From Streptomyces rimosus subsp. rimosus (GTDB lineage Bacteria; Actinomycetota; Actinomycetes; Streptomycetales; Streptomycetaceae), in contig NZ_JOCQ01000070.1 of NCBI RefSeq assembly GCF_000720725.1, forward strand, positions 1 to 44,289: DNA of 44,289 nucleotides, given 5' to 3'. Below, in pieces: positions 33,847-41,049 of the stretch. The notes below the pieces were generated by a model. It ran no database searches and was not told the origin of the DNA. It worked only from the letters and a program-made list of their open reading frames with translations. The stretch's first letter is position 1. Each line of letters starts with the position of its first letter. The translations under genes and the position numbers were made by a program.

Positions 33847-35037
33847 CTACGCGCTCAGCTCCCGCTCCAAAGGCGTACGGAACCGAGGAGTGACCCGCAC
33901 GCCCCCGATCCATTCGCGCAGCCGTTCCGCCTCAAGGCGTACGGCCTCGGTCGCCTCCTGGCCGACATCGGTCAGCAGGCGCCAGACGATGTCCCCCTCC
34001 GCGCGCTGGGCCCAGCCGCCGACGATGTGGCCGTTCCACCAGACGGTGGGGCCGATGTTGCCGCTGCGGTCGAAGAGGGGGCGGACGTGATCCGGGTCGA
34101 GGTACCAGTCCCGGGACTTCCAGCCCATGGCGGTCGGGTCGAGCGCGGGCAGCAGGGCGGCCCACGGGGCCGGTTCCGGGACTGGGGACAGGTCGTCGGG
34201 GAGGGCCAGGCCGGGGCCCTCGGCGAGGTCCACGTCGACCGCGCCCGCCGCGGCGGCGGCCCGGCGGGTGTCGGTGAGGGTCCAGCCGGTCCACCACTTG
34301 AGGTCGTCGGCCGTGGCCGGGCCGTATGACGCCAGCCAGTGGCGGGCGAGCTGCGTCCTGGCCTCGGCGGGGTCCGGTGCGTCCGGGCAGGCGAAGACGG
34401 TGCCCGGTGTCCAGCGGAAGGAGCTGCTGGTCCAGCCGCCGCGCGGCCGTCCGCGCCGGATGCGGCCCTCGGCGGCGAGGGTGCGCAGGATACGGCTGGA
34501 GACCGCGACGGTGGCCTCGTACGACTTGCCGGGGAAGGACACGATCGTCGTCCGCAGCTCGGGGACGTCGGCGGCGAGGTCGGCGGCGGTGGCCTCGCCG
34601 CGTGCCTCCAGGGCGGCGAGGGTCCTCGCCTCCACTTCGGCCAGCCGCCGTGCGTCCCAGTCCGGCAGCCCTTCCGTGATCCATTTGGTCAGGTCGCGCC
34701 GCTCCTTGGCGGCGACCGCGACGGCGGCGGCCCCGGCGACCACGGGGGCCAGTGTGGTGCTGACGGCGAAGAGCGTACGGCGCATGCACAGCATCCGGAC
34801 GAGGGTGCGGTCCTCGTAGAGGGCGCGGTCCAGTGCGGCCGGGTCCGGGTCGGCCAGCCGGGCGCGGACCGAGAGGTGGACGGTGGCGGCGTCCGTGGCG
34901 TGCAGCCCGAGCAGCGCGTCCGCGGCCTCCTCCGCCGTGGCGGCCTTGGCGGAGGCGGCGAGCCGGTGCCGGTGCCCGAGGCGGGCCCGGCGCTGGGCGG
35001 CGTCGATGCGGGGGCGCGGGGAGGCGGCGGTGCTCAT
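33847..35037 (-). CDS. Winged-helix DNA-binding protein of the AlkZ/YcaQ-like (HTH_42) family
   Basis: 396 aa. Tandem winged-helix architecture of the HTH_42 family: DAADALLGLHATDAATVHLS near the N-terminus, LVRMLCMRRTLFAVS, RRGRPRGGWTSSSFRW in the middle, LARHWLASYGPATADDLKWWTGW, and a C-terminal part with LLPALDPTAMGWKSRDWYL and WWNGHIVGGWAQR. Characterised members are DNA glycosylases that unhook alkylated bases or crosslinks, with a catalytic Q-x-Q or Q-x-D motif. At the equivalent place this protein has His46-Ala-Thr48, so glycosylase activity is uncertain. It is convergent with the pseudokinase (35 bp apart) and divergent from the amidohydrolase. Confidence 0.87.
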   Translation of the reverse strand: MSTAASPRPRIDAAQRRARLGHRHRLAASAKAATAEEAADALLGLHATDAATVHLSVRARLADPDPAALDRALYEDRTLVRMLCMRRTLFAVSTTLAPVVAGAAAVAVAAKERRDLTKWITEGLPDWDARRLAEVEARTLAALEARGEATAADLAADVPELRTTIVSFPGKSYEATVAVSSRILRTLAAEGRIRRGRPRGGWTSSSFRWTPGTVFACPDAPDPAEARTQLARHWLASYGPATADDLKWWTGWTLTDTRRAAAAAGAVDVDLAEGPGLALPDDLSPVPEPAPWAALLPALDPTAMGWKSRDWYLDPDHVRPLFDRSGNIGPTVWWNGHIVGGWAQRAEGDIVWRLLTDVGQEATEAVRLEAERLREWIGGVRVTPRFRTPLERELSA

Positions 35038-35151
35038 GGTGGTGACCGTACGGGGGATGTAGGGCGGAGGTGGTCCGCTACGGCGGTCGCCCCCCGGTGT
35101 GGCGGGTCCGTATGACGCCTTGTCGGCCTACGGGTGTCCGGCTACCGTCAT

Positions 35152-35170
35152 AACTGACGGCCCGTCAGTT
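35152..35170. promoter_or_regulatory. TetR-type operator A upstream of the amidohydrolase
   Basis: AACTGACGGCCCGTCAGTT, 9-bp arms perfectly complementary around one central base. It lies 56 bp upstream of the amidohydrolase start in the divergent region with the AlkZ-like gene. A close copy stands before the SDR gene at 41011-41029. Confidence 0.8.
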
Positions 35171-35225
35171 TCAGCTCGCGACGGCCCGTCGGCCACCGGC
35201 CGGGGAACCGCGTGAGGGGAACCAG

Positions 35226-36413
35226 ATGGAGCTACCGCGCATCGTCAGCGTCGACGATCACGTCATCGAGCCGGCGCACCTCTTCGAGACCTGGCTGCCC
35301 GCGAAGTACCGCGAGCTCGGGCCGCAGCCGTTCACCGCGGGGATCGGGGAGCTGGCGTACGTCGGCGGGAAGTACAGGTTCACGACGGACCCGGAAGGCC
35401 AGCTGACGGACTGGTGGCGGTACGAGGGTGATCTCTTCCCGTACAAGCGGATCATCGCGGCCGTCGGCTTCTCCCGGGACGAGATGACCCTCGACGGCAT
35501 CACCCGCGAGCAGATGCGCCCCGGCTGCTGGGACCCGAAGGCGCGCCTGGCGGACATGGACCTCAACCACGTCGAGGCGTCACTGTGCTTCCCGACCTTC
35601 CCCCGCTTCTGCGGCCAGACCTTCGCCGAAGCGCGCGACAAGGAGGTCGCCCTGGCGTGCGTGCGGGCGTACAACGACTGGATGGTGGAGGAGTGGTGCG
35701 GGGACAGCGGCGGGCGGCTGATCCCGCTGTGCCTGATTCCGCTGTGGGACGTCGGCCTGGCGGTCGCCGAGATACGGCGGAACGCGGCGCGCGGCGTGCG
35801 GGCCGTGACGTTCAGCGAGATACCGACCTACCTCGGCCTGCCGTCGATCCACTCGGGGTACTGGGACCCGTTCTTCGCGGCCTGCGAGGAGACCGGCACG
35901 GTGGTCAACATGCACATCGGGTCCAGCTCGCAGATGCCCGCCGCCTCCCCCGACGCGCCGCCCGCCGTACAGGCGTCGCTGAGCTTCAACAACGCCATGG
36001 CGTCGATGATGGACTTCCTCTTCAGCGGCGTGCTGGTGCGCTTTCCGCTCCTCAAACTCGCGTACAGCGAGGGGCAGATGGGCTGGATCCCGTACGCCCT
36101 GGAGCGCGCGGACGACGTGTGGGAGGAGCACCGCGCCTGGGGCGGCGTGCGCGACCTGATCCCCGAGCCGCCCTCCACGTACTACTACCGGCAGATCTTC
36201 TGCTGCTTCTTCCGCGACAAGCACGGCATCGCCTCGCTCGACGTGGTCGGCCGGGACAACGCGACCTTCGAGACCGACTACCCGCACGTCGACTCGACGT
36301 TCCCGCACACCAAGGAGGTCGCCCTCGACCACGTACGGGGGCTGGACGACGAGACCGTCCTCAAGCTGATGCGCGGCAACGCGATCCGCATGCTGGGGCT
36401 GGACCTGGACTGA
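35226..36413 (+). CDS. Amidohydrolase 2-family metal-dependent TIM-barrel hydrolase/decarboxylase
   Basis: 395 aa. N-terminal IVSVDDHVIEPAHLFETWLP is the Dx(H) metal-site opening of this subfamily. It has DMDLNHVEASLCFPTFPRFCG, VVNMHIGSSSQ (a metal-binding His), KLAYSEGQMGWIPYALERAD and a C-terminal FETDYPHVDSTFPH with the metal-ligand Asp. Members hydrolyse C-N or C-C bonds or decarboxylate aromatic acids. Here it opens a run of acyl-CoA dehydrogenase genes, as is often seen in lipid, steroid or terpene catabolic clusters. It follows operator A, so probably lies in a TetR-controlled unit. The ATG at 35226 follows GTGAGGGGAA. Substrate not determinable. Confidence 0.92.
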   Translation: MELPRIVSVDDHVIEPAHLFETWLPAKYRELGPQPFTAGIGELAYVGGKYRFTTDPEGQLTDWWRYEGDLFPYKRIIAAVGFSRDEMTLDGITREQMRPGCWDPKARLADMDLNHVEASLCFPTFPRFCGQTFAEARDKEVALACVRAYNDWMVEEWCGDSGGRLIPLCLIPLWDVGLAVAEIRRNAARGVRAVTFSEIPTYLGLPSIHSGYWDPFFAACEETGTVVNMHIGSSSQMPAASPDAPPAVQASLSFNNAMASMMDFLFSGVLVRFPLLKLAYSEGQMGWIPYALERADDVWEEHRAWGGVRDLIPEPPSTYYYRQIFCCFFRDKHGIASLDVVGRDNATFETDYPHVDSTFPHTKEVALDHVRGLDDETVLKLMRGNAIRMLGLDLD

Positions 36414-36526
36414 CGGACCTCGACCAAACGGGCCCCGACCGACGGACCTCGACTTGACGGACCTCGACCGACGGGCCCTGACCGACGGGTTCCGACCGAC
36501 GGACCTCGACCGATGGATGCCGACTG
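36414..36526 (+). repeat. Degenerate GACCGACGG repeats between amidohydrolase and acyl-CoA dehydrogenase genes
   Basis: The 113-bp spacer consists almost wholly of imperfect copies of GACCGACGGACCTC or GACCGACGGGCCC, at least seven in a row with 13-17 bp periodicity. It carries no ORF and leaves the downstream ATG without a clear ribosome binding site. Confidence 0.75.
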
Positions 36527-37663
36527 ATGGATCTCACGTACACGCCCGAGGAGGAGGACTTCCGGGCGCGGCTGCGGGAGTGGCTGGCCAAGGCGCTCCC
36601 GGAGCTGCCCGCGCGGCCCGATCCGCTGGACTGGCCCGGCCGGCGCGCGTACGACCTCGGCTGGCAGCGGCGGCTGTACGACGCCGGGTACGGCAGCCTG
36701 CACTGGGACGCCCCGCCCGCCCTCCGGCTGATCTTCCTGGAGGAGACGGAGCTCGCCGGAGCGCCGTATGTCGGCGCCAACTTCGTCGGGCTGCTGCACG
36801 CCGGGCCGACCATCGCCGCCGAGGGCACGGACGAGCAGCGCGCCCGCTGGCTGCCGCCGATCCTGCGCGGCGAGGCGGTCTGGTGCCAGGGCTTCAGCGA
36901 ACCGGACGCGGGCTCCGACCTCGCCGCCCTGCGCACCCGCGCCGTACGGGACGGCGACGACTACGTGATCACCGGGCAGAAGACCTGGACCTCGCACGCG
37001 GAGATCGCCGACTGGTGCGAACTGCTGGTGCGCACGGACCCCGAGGCGCCCCGGCACCGGGGCATCTCCTGGCTGGCGATGCCGATGGACGCGCCCGGGA
37101 TCACCGTACGGCCGCTGCGCACGCTCGCCGGGCCCGCCGAGTTCGCCGAGGTCTTCCTCGACGAGGTGCGGGTCCCGGTGGCCAACCGGGTCGGCGCCGA
37201 GCACGACGGCTGGCGCGTCACCATGGTCACGCTGTCCTTCGAGCGGGGCACCGCCTTCGTCGGCGAGGTCGTCGCCTGCCGCCGTACGCTCGGCGGGCTG
37301 GCCCGTACGGCACGGGCGAACGGCCGCTGGGACGACCCGGTGCTGCGCCGCCGGCTGGGCCGGCTGAACGCCGAGTTCACGGCGCTGTGGCGGCTCATCC
37401 AGTGGAACGTCGGTGCGGGCGGGGAGGCGGGCGGGGCGCCGGGCGCGGGCGGTTCGGTGTTCAAGCTGCGCTATTCACAGGCCCGCCAGGAGCTGTACGA
37501 CGCAGCCGCCGAGGTGCTGGGCGCGTCCGGCGCGCTGGACGCGGACCAGGAGTGGACGGCGGCCCGGCTGTCGTCCCTCTCGTACACGATCGCCGCCGGC
37601 ACGTCGCAGATCCAGCGCAACATCATCGCCGAGCGCATCCTCGGCCTGCCGAAGGGACGGTGA
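36527..37663 (+). CDS. Acyl-CoA dehydrogenase, FadE28/29-like subunit 1
   Basis: 378 aa. N-terminal helical domain (LTYTPEEEDFRARLREWLAKALPEL), the FAD/substrate motif WCQGFSEPDAGSDLA near residue 125, TGQKTWTSHAEIADW, and the C-terminal AAGTSQIQRNIIAERILGLPKG. The Glu that precedes GTSQIQR in MCAD-type enzymes is Ala. Instead Glu239 in the TLSFERG helix occupies the isovaleryl-CoA/LCAD-type position and is the likely catalytic base. The usual RxQFG FAD-contact motif is missing here but present in the next gene, which overlaps by 4 nt. This suggests a heteromeric enzyme that alpha,beta-desaturates an acyl-CoA. Confidence 0.93.
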   Translation: MDLTYTPEEEDFRARLREWLAKALPELPARPDPLDWPGRRAYDLGWQRRLYDAGYGSLHWDAPPALRLIFLEETELAGAPYVGANFVGLLHAGPTIAAEGTDEQRARWLPPILRGEAVWCQGFSEPDAGSDLAALRTRAVRDGDDYVITGQKTWTSHAEIADWCELLVRTDPEAPRHRGISWLAMPMDAPGITVRPLRTLAGPAEFAEVFLDEVRVPVANRVGAEHDGWRVTMVTLSFERGTAFVGEVVACRRTLGGLARTARANGRWDDPVLRRRLGRLNAEFTALWRLIQWNVGAGGEAGGAPGAGGSVFKLRYSQARQELYDAAAEVLGASGALDADQEWTAARLSSLSYTIAAGTSQIQRNIIAERILGLPKGR

Positions 37664-38730
37664 GCGGGCCCGTGGACCTGCGACCCACCGCCGATCAACG
37701 GGCCTTGCAGACGTCGGCGCGGGACCTGCTGGCGCGCCGCTTCGGGCGGGACCGGCTGCGCGCTGCGGTGGACGACCCGGCGCTCGACCGCGCGCTCTGG
37801 CGCGAACTGGGCGCGGCCGGGTTCTTCGCGCTGCGGCTGCCGGAGGCGGACGGCGGGGTGGGACTCGGGCTGCCGGACGCGGTGCTGGTCTTCGAGGAGG
37901 CGGGGCGGGCGCTGCTGCCGGGGCCGCTGGTGGCGGGGCACCTCCTCGCGGGGGTGGTGCCGGGCGCGGCCACCGGGGAGCGGGTGGTGGGGCTGTGCGA
38001 CGTGGGGACGGGCGGGGCGCGGCTGTGGGAACACCCTGAGGACTGCGATGAGTTGATCATGGTTGAGGATGCGGGTCCGGACGCCTCCTGTGGGGACGGG
38101 CCGGACGCCTCTTCCGGGGACGGACCGGGCGCCTCCTCCGGGTGCGGGCCGGACACCTCCTCCGGGGACGGGCCGGACGCATACTGGAACGCTCCCGACT
38201 GGCCCACCCTGGCCCCCCTCCGCTCCATCGACCCGCTCACGCCGCTGGCGCGCGTCGTGTCCTACCCGCGCCGTGCCCCGCGCGCGCTCGACGTACCGCG
38301 GCTGCGCCGCGAAGCCACTCTGCTGACCGCCGCGCTCCAGCTAGGCAGCGCTGCCCGTACGGTCGAGATGGCCGTGGAACACGCCGGGCGGCGTGAGCAG
38401 TTCGGGGTACGGATCGGAGCGTTCCAGGCGGTGAAACACCTGTGCGCCGAGATGCTGATACGAGTGGATATCGCGCGAAGTGCCGTCTATGCGGCTTCGC
38501 TCACCGGACAGTCACTCCCAGTAATCGGAGCGAAGGTGCTCGCCGACGAGGCGGCGGTGCGCAACGCCCGGGACTGCCTCCAGGTGCACGGCGGTATGGG
38601 CTTCACTTGGGAGGCCGATGTACATCTGCATCTCAAACGTGCGTGGTTGCGCCTCGAACAATGGCAGAGCGGGGCAAAGGCGGAAGAAGCCCTCGCCGAG
38701 GCCCTGCTGGCCGACGCCGCCGCCGTGTAG
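37660..38730 (+). CDS. Acyl-CoA dehydrogenase subunit 2, with in-frame minisatellite
   Basis: 356 aa from GTG 37660, overlapping the previous stop (GTGA) with AAGGGA just upstream. Short N-terminal domain (ADQRALQTSARDLLARRFG; LWRELGAAGFFALRLPEADGGVGLG). A beta region is interrupted at residues 139-174 by a GPDASSGD repeat. The C-terminal domain has GRREQFGVRIGAFQAVKHLCAEM and LQVHGGMGFTWEADVHLHLKRA, which bind FAD. The SEPDAGSD motif of subunit 1 is absent, so alone it is unlikely to be active. The pairing resembles FadE28-FadE29 and FadE26-FadE27 heterotetramers of mycobacterial sterol side-chain degradation. Confidence 0.92.
   Translation: MSGPVDLRPTADQRALQTSARDLLARRFGRDRLRAAVDDPALDRALWRELGAAGFFALRLPEADGGVGLGLPDAVLVFEEAGRALLPGPLVAGHLLAGVVPGAATGERVVGLCDVGTGGARLWEHPEDCDELIMVEDAGPDASCGDGPDASSGDGPGASSGCGPDTSSGDGPDAYWNAPDWPTLAPLRSIDPLTPLARVVSYPRRAPRALDVPRLRREATLLTAALQLGSAARTVEMAVEHAGRREQFGVRIGAFQAVKHLCAEMLIRVDIARSAVYAASLTGQSLPVIGAKVLADEAAVRNARDCLQVHGGMGFTWEADVHLHLKRAWLRLEQWQSGAKAEEALAEALLADAAAV
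38074..38181 (+). repeat. 24-bp minisatellite inside acyl-CoA dehydrogenase subunit 2
   Basis: Four complete copies (38074-38097, 38098-38121, 38122-38145, 38146-38169) plus half a copy. Each encodes GPDASSGD or a close variant, so the reading frame is kept whatever the copy number. Confidence 0.92.
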
Positions 38731-39144
38731 TGCGTTGTGCGCGGAATGTCGGATTCCGTACACACAAGCGGTCACAGAGGGTCGATATCGGGTTGTGTCC
38801 TAGGCGTAACTCGTCACAGGGGGGAGTCGGCGCCGTGCTCGGGTACGCTCCCTTGGGTGCGAGTGGTTCTGAGGCGCAACTGTTCCCGTGGGGTCGTGGA
38901 GACCGACCCGGGATACCGAATGCGCTCCACTCGCCCTCGAAGGAGGGGCGGAAGGCCCTCTTGTTCGACTCCCGGCAAAGCGCGTCGCACAGTATGCAGC
39001 ATGCATACTCCCTTGCGCTGGAATATGCCCGAAGCGCTTGTTGGGGTGACTGAACGTCAACCATGCTGTGCATCACCGGGGTCACGGAGTGTGACCTCGA
39101 TGAGGCGCGAGGCGATGTGTCCGCCGGTTCGGATGGTGTGAGCG
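38731..39144. other. Intergenic region before the RsbW-like gene, with two palindromes
   Basis: 414 bp without a credible gene; the largest open frame (38737-39141) is Arg/Ser/Cys-rich and unrecognisable. The base composition is lower in GC than the flanks. AGTATGC-AGCAT-GCATACT (38991-39009) and GGTCAC-GGAGT-GTGACC (39080-39096) are exact inverted repeats, both with 5-bp centres, upstream of the downstream gene. Confidence 0.55.
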
Positions 39145-39618
39145 GTGCAGGTGCTTCAGGTGCAGTTGGAAGTCCGGCCCGACCCCTCGGAGGTGGGGCG
39201 GGCCCGGAGGTGGGCCAGGTCGCGGCTGGCCGGGTCGGGCATAGGGGCCGACGAGCCGCTGGCGGAGACACTGATCCTGTTGATCTCCGAGTTGGTCACC
39301 AATGCCGTCGTCCACACCGGGAACCCCGCCGAGCTGCGGATGTGCTTCTCGGGTTCCGGCGCCGCGGTGGGCACCGTACGGGTCGAAGTCGCCGACCGCA
39401 GCGCCCGCGCCCCACGCCCCCGGCGCGCGGACGGCGACGACACGAACGGCCGTGGCCTGGAGCTGGTCGACGGGCTCGCGGACCGCTGGGGCTGGCGGCC
39501 CGAGGGCACCGGCAAGAGCATCTGGTGCGAGGTGGACCGCGGCCGGTCGATGCTGCTGGCGGCGGGGTCGGACCTGGGCGCGTACGACACCCACTGCGCC
39601 GTGCCGCACCGCGCGTGA
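39145..39618 (+). CDS. RsbW/SpoIIAB-like ATP-binding anti-sigma regulatory protein
   Basis: 157 aa from GTG 39145. Histidine-kinase-like ATPase (HATPase_c_2) fold: ARRWARSRLAGSGIG, then the N-box LLISELVTNAVVHTG, the G1-like VEVADRSARAPRPR, and NGRGLELVDGLADRWGWRPEGTGKSIWCEV. There is no HisKA domain. Streptomyces encodes dozens of such proteins; characterised ones bind anti-sigma-factor antagonists such as BldG or sigma factors and act as Ser kinases. No sigma or antagonist gene is adjacent. It interrupts the catabolic region and is probably regulated on its own from the 414-bp region upstream. Confidence 0.9.
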   Translation: MQVLQVQLEVRPDPSEVGRARRWARSRLAGSGIGADEPLAETLILLISELVTNAVVHTGNPAELRMCFSGSGAAVGTVRVEVADRSARAPRPRRADGDDTNGRGLELVDGLADRWGWRPEGTGKSIWCEVDRGRSMLLAAGSDLGAYDTHCAVPHRA

Positions 39619-39905
39619 CCGGCCGCGGGTAACCGGAGGAAAGTCCAGACCAGGTGTTGACGTGACGTGTTCGCGTGATCACGCTTGGGTGGAGCGATTC
39701 GCCGCGAGGGGACGTCGAGGCCACGGGGGCCGGTGCCTCGGCGAGAGCGGGTCGTGTCCCGTAGCCGGGTGGTGGTCCGCGGTGCGACGCTCGGGGTACG
39801 CATGGGCGTACCGCCGCCCGGCTGGGGCAGGCGGCTTTCTTTCCCCGGATTTTTTCCCGGTCGGTACGGCCGGACCGCCTCGCTGTTTCGTACGCCCGGC
39901 CCGCC
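39619..39905. other. Intergenic region between the anti-sigma and cyclase genes
   Basis: 287 bp between convergent genes. No supported ORF, clear hairpin or operator was seen. Confidence 0.5.
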
Positions 39906-40847
39906 TCACAGCACCGCGACCGGTGCCACCGGGCTCCCGCTGCCGCCGGCGAACGGCTCGGCCATCGCCGTGAGGAAGAACGCGTAGCGGCCCTCCTCGG
40001 CGCAGGCCGCCGCCAGCTCCTCCAGATTCCAGTTCTGGCCCTGGATCATGCCCATCTCCACCAGGTGCAGCGCGTGCACGGGCATCCAGAGGTTGTCGAC
40101 CTCCGGCGGGAAGATCTCGAAGGTGAGGGTGTCGTTGGCGACGGCCGCGACATCCCGCGCGTGGAACCACTCGGGCGTACGGATCGACAGCCCCGGGGAC
40201 GGAAGGGCGTACGCGTCCCGGTCGCCCGCCAGATAGTGGCGCATCTGCCCCGTACGTACGAGAACGATGTCGCCGGACCGTACCGCCGTCCCCGCCAACT
40301 CCTCCGCCGCATCGAGATCGTCCGGGCTGACCGCGTGCGCGGCGGGCAGCCGTCCGGGCGGCCCGGCGGCGCCGGCGCGCACCCGGGCCACGTCGAGCAG
40401 TACGCCGCGCGAGACGATCGGGGGCGCCTTCTCGATGCCTAGGACGGCGGCGCCGCCGTGCGCGGTGACGGAGGCGGCGGGGCGGCCGTTGTAGAGCCGC
40501 CCCGAGTGTGAGACGTGGGTGAGGCCGTCCCAGTGGGTGCCCGCCTGGAGGCCCATGGTGACGGCATCGTCCGAGGTGGCGACCGTACCGGGCCCGAACA
40601 GCTCCTGATTGATCGCGATCATGGTGTGCAGCGGGTTGATCCGGCCGGGGATCAGGCCGGTCTGTACGCCGTCCTGCCGTAGCGGCAGCGCGAGCGGAAT
40701 CCGGCGGCCGGTCCGCACGGTGGCGGCGGCCTCCCGTACGACCTCGGGCGTCAGCAGGTTCAGCGTGCCGATCTCGTCGTCCGCGCCCCAGCGGCCCCAG
40801 TTGTTCACGCGCTCGGCGAGGTCGTGGAACTCGGCGGGCATGGTCAT
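39906..40847 (-). CDS. Cyclase-family metal-dependent hydrolase (kynurenine formamidase-like)
   Basis: 313 aa from ATG 40845-40847 with GGAGG five nt upstream. The family's metal-binding motif is seen in GLQAGTHWDGLTHVSHSG (HxxDxxxH). The N-terminus NNWGRWGADDEIGTLNLLTPE and the stretch SGDIVLVRTGQMRHYLAGDRDAY are typical of the PF04199 'cyclase' group. Related enzymes hydrolyse amides or cyclic substrates with Mn or Zn. It is divergent from the SDR-ACAD-ADH unit across a minisatellite and operator B, so it may share their regulation. The substrate is unknown. Confidence 0.92.
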   Translation of the reverse strand: MTMPAEFHDLAERVNNWGRWGADDEIGTLNLLTPEVVREAAATVRTGRRIPLALPLRQDGVQTGLIPGRINPLHTMIAINQELFGPGTVATSDDAVTMGLQAGTHWDGLTHVSHSGRLYNGRPAASVTAHGGAAVLGIEKAPPIVSRGVLLDVARVRAGAAGPPGRLPAAHAVSPDDLDAAEELAGTAVRSGDIVLVRTGQMRHYLAGDRDAYALPSPGLSIRTPEWFHARDVAAVANDTLTFEIFPPEVDNLWMPVHALHLVEMGMIQGQNWNLEELAAACAEEGRYAFFLTAMAEPFAGGSGSPVAPVAVL

Positions 40848-40860
40848 GGGCCCTCCTTGG

Positions 40861-40980
40861 GCTGTGCCGGGTCCGGTCGGGCTGCGCCGGGTCGTGCCGG
40901 GTCCGGTCGGGCTGCGCCGGGTCGTGCCGGGTCCGGTCGGGCTGCGCCGGGTCGTGCCGGATCGTGCCGGGCTGCGCCGG
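40861..40980. repeat. 10-bp/30-bp tandem repeats in the divergent cyclase-SDR promoter region
   Basis: Twelve head-to-tail 10-bp blocks, all ending in CGG or GG. Three exact 30-bp higher-order copies (GTCCGGTCGG, GCTGCGCCGG, GTCGTGCCGG) span 40871-40960, followed by two variant blocks. There are no spacers, so it is not a CRISPR array. Confidence 0.92.
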
Positions 40981-41010
40981 GTCTTGTGCTCGGTACCGGT
41001 CTGCTCAAAA

Positions 41011-41029
41011 ATCTAACGGGCCGTCAGAA
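41011..41029. promoter_or_regulatory. TetR-type operator B upstream of the SDR operon
   Basis: ATCTAACGGGCCGTCAGAA. Aligned to operator A it matches at 14 of 19 positions and shares the core ACGGnCCGTCAG. Its inner 8-bp arms have one mismatch. It ends 20 bp before the SDR start codon, well placed for repression. Confidence 0.75.
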
Positions 41030-41049
41030 ACTCCGGGAAGGGGCGCGGC

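Noticed and set aside
36454..38730. Single 758-codon plus-strand frame
   Set aside because: Its first 400 codons are an off-frame shadow of ACAD1; only the part from GTG 37660 is the real ACAD2.
38737..39141. 134-codon plus-strand frame before the RsbW-like gene
   Set aside because: Rich in Arg, Ser and Cys, no ribosome binding site, spans two palindromes; not a credible protein.
40861..40980. Possible CRISPR-like array
   Set aside because: Repeats are head to tail with no unique spacers, and no cas gene is present.
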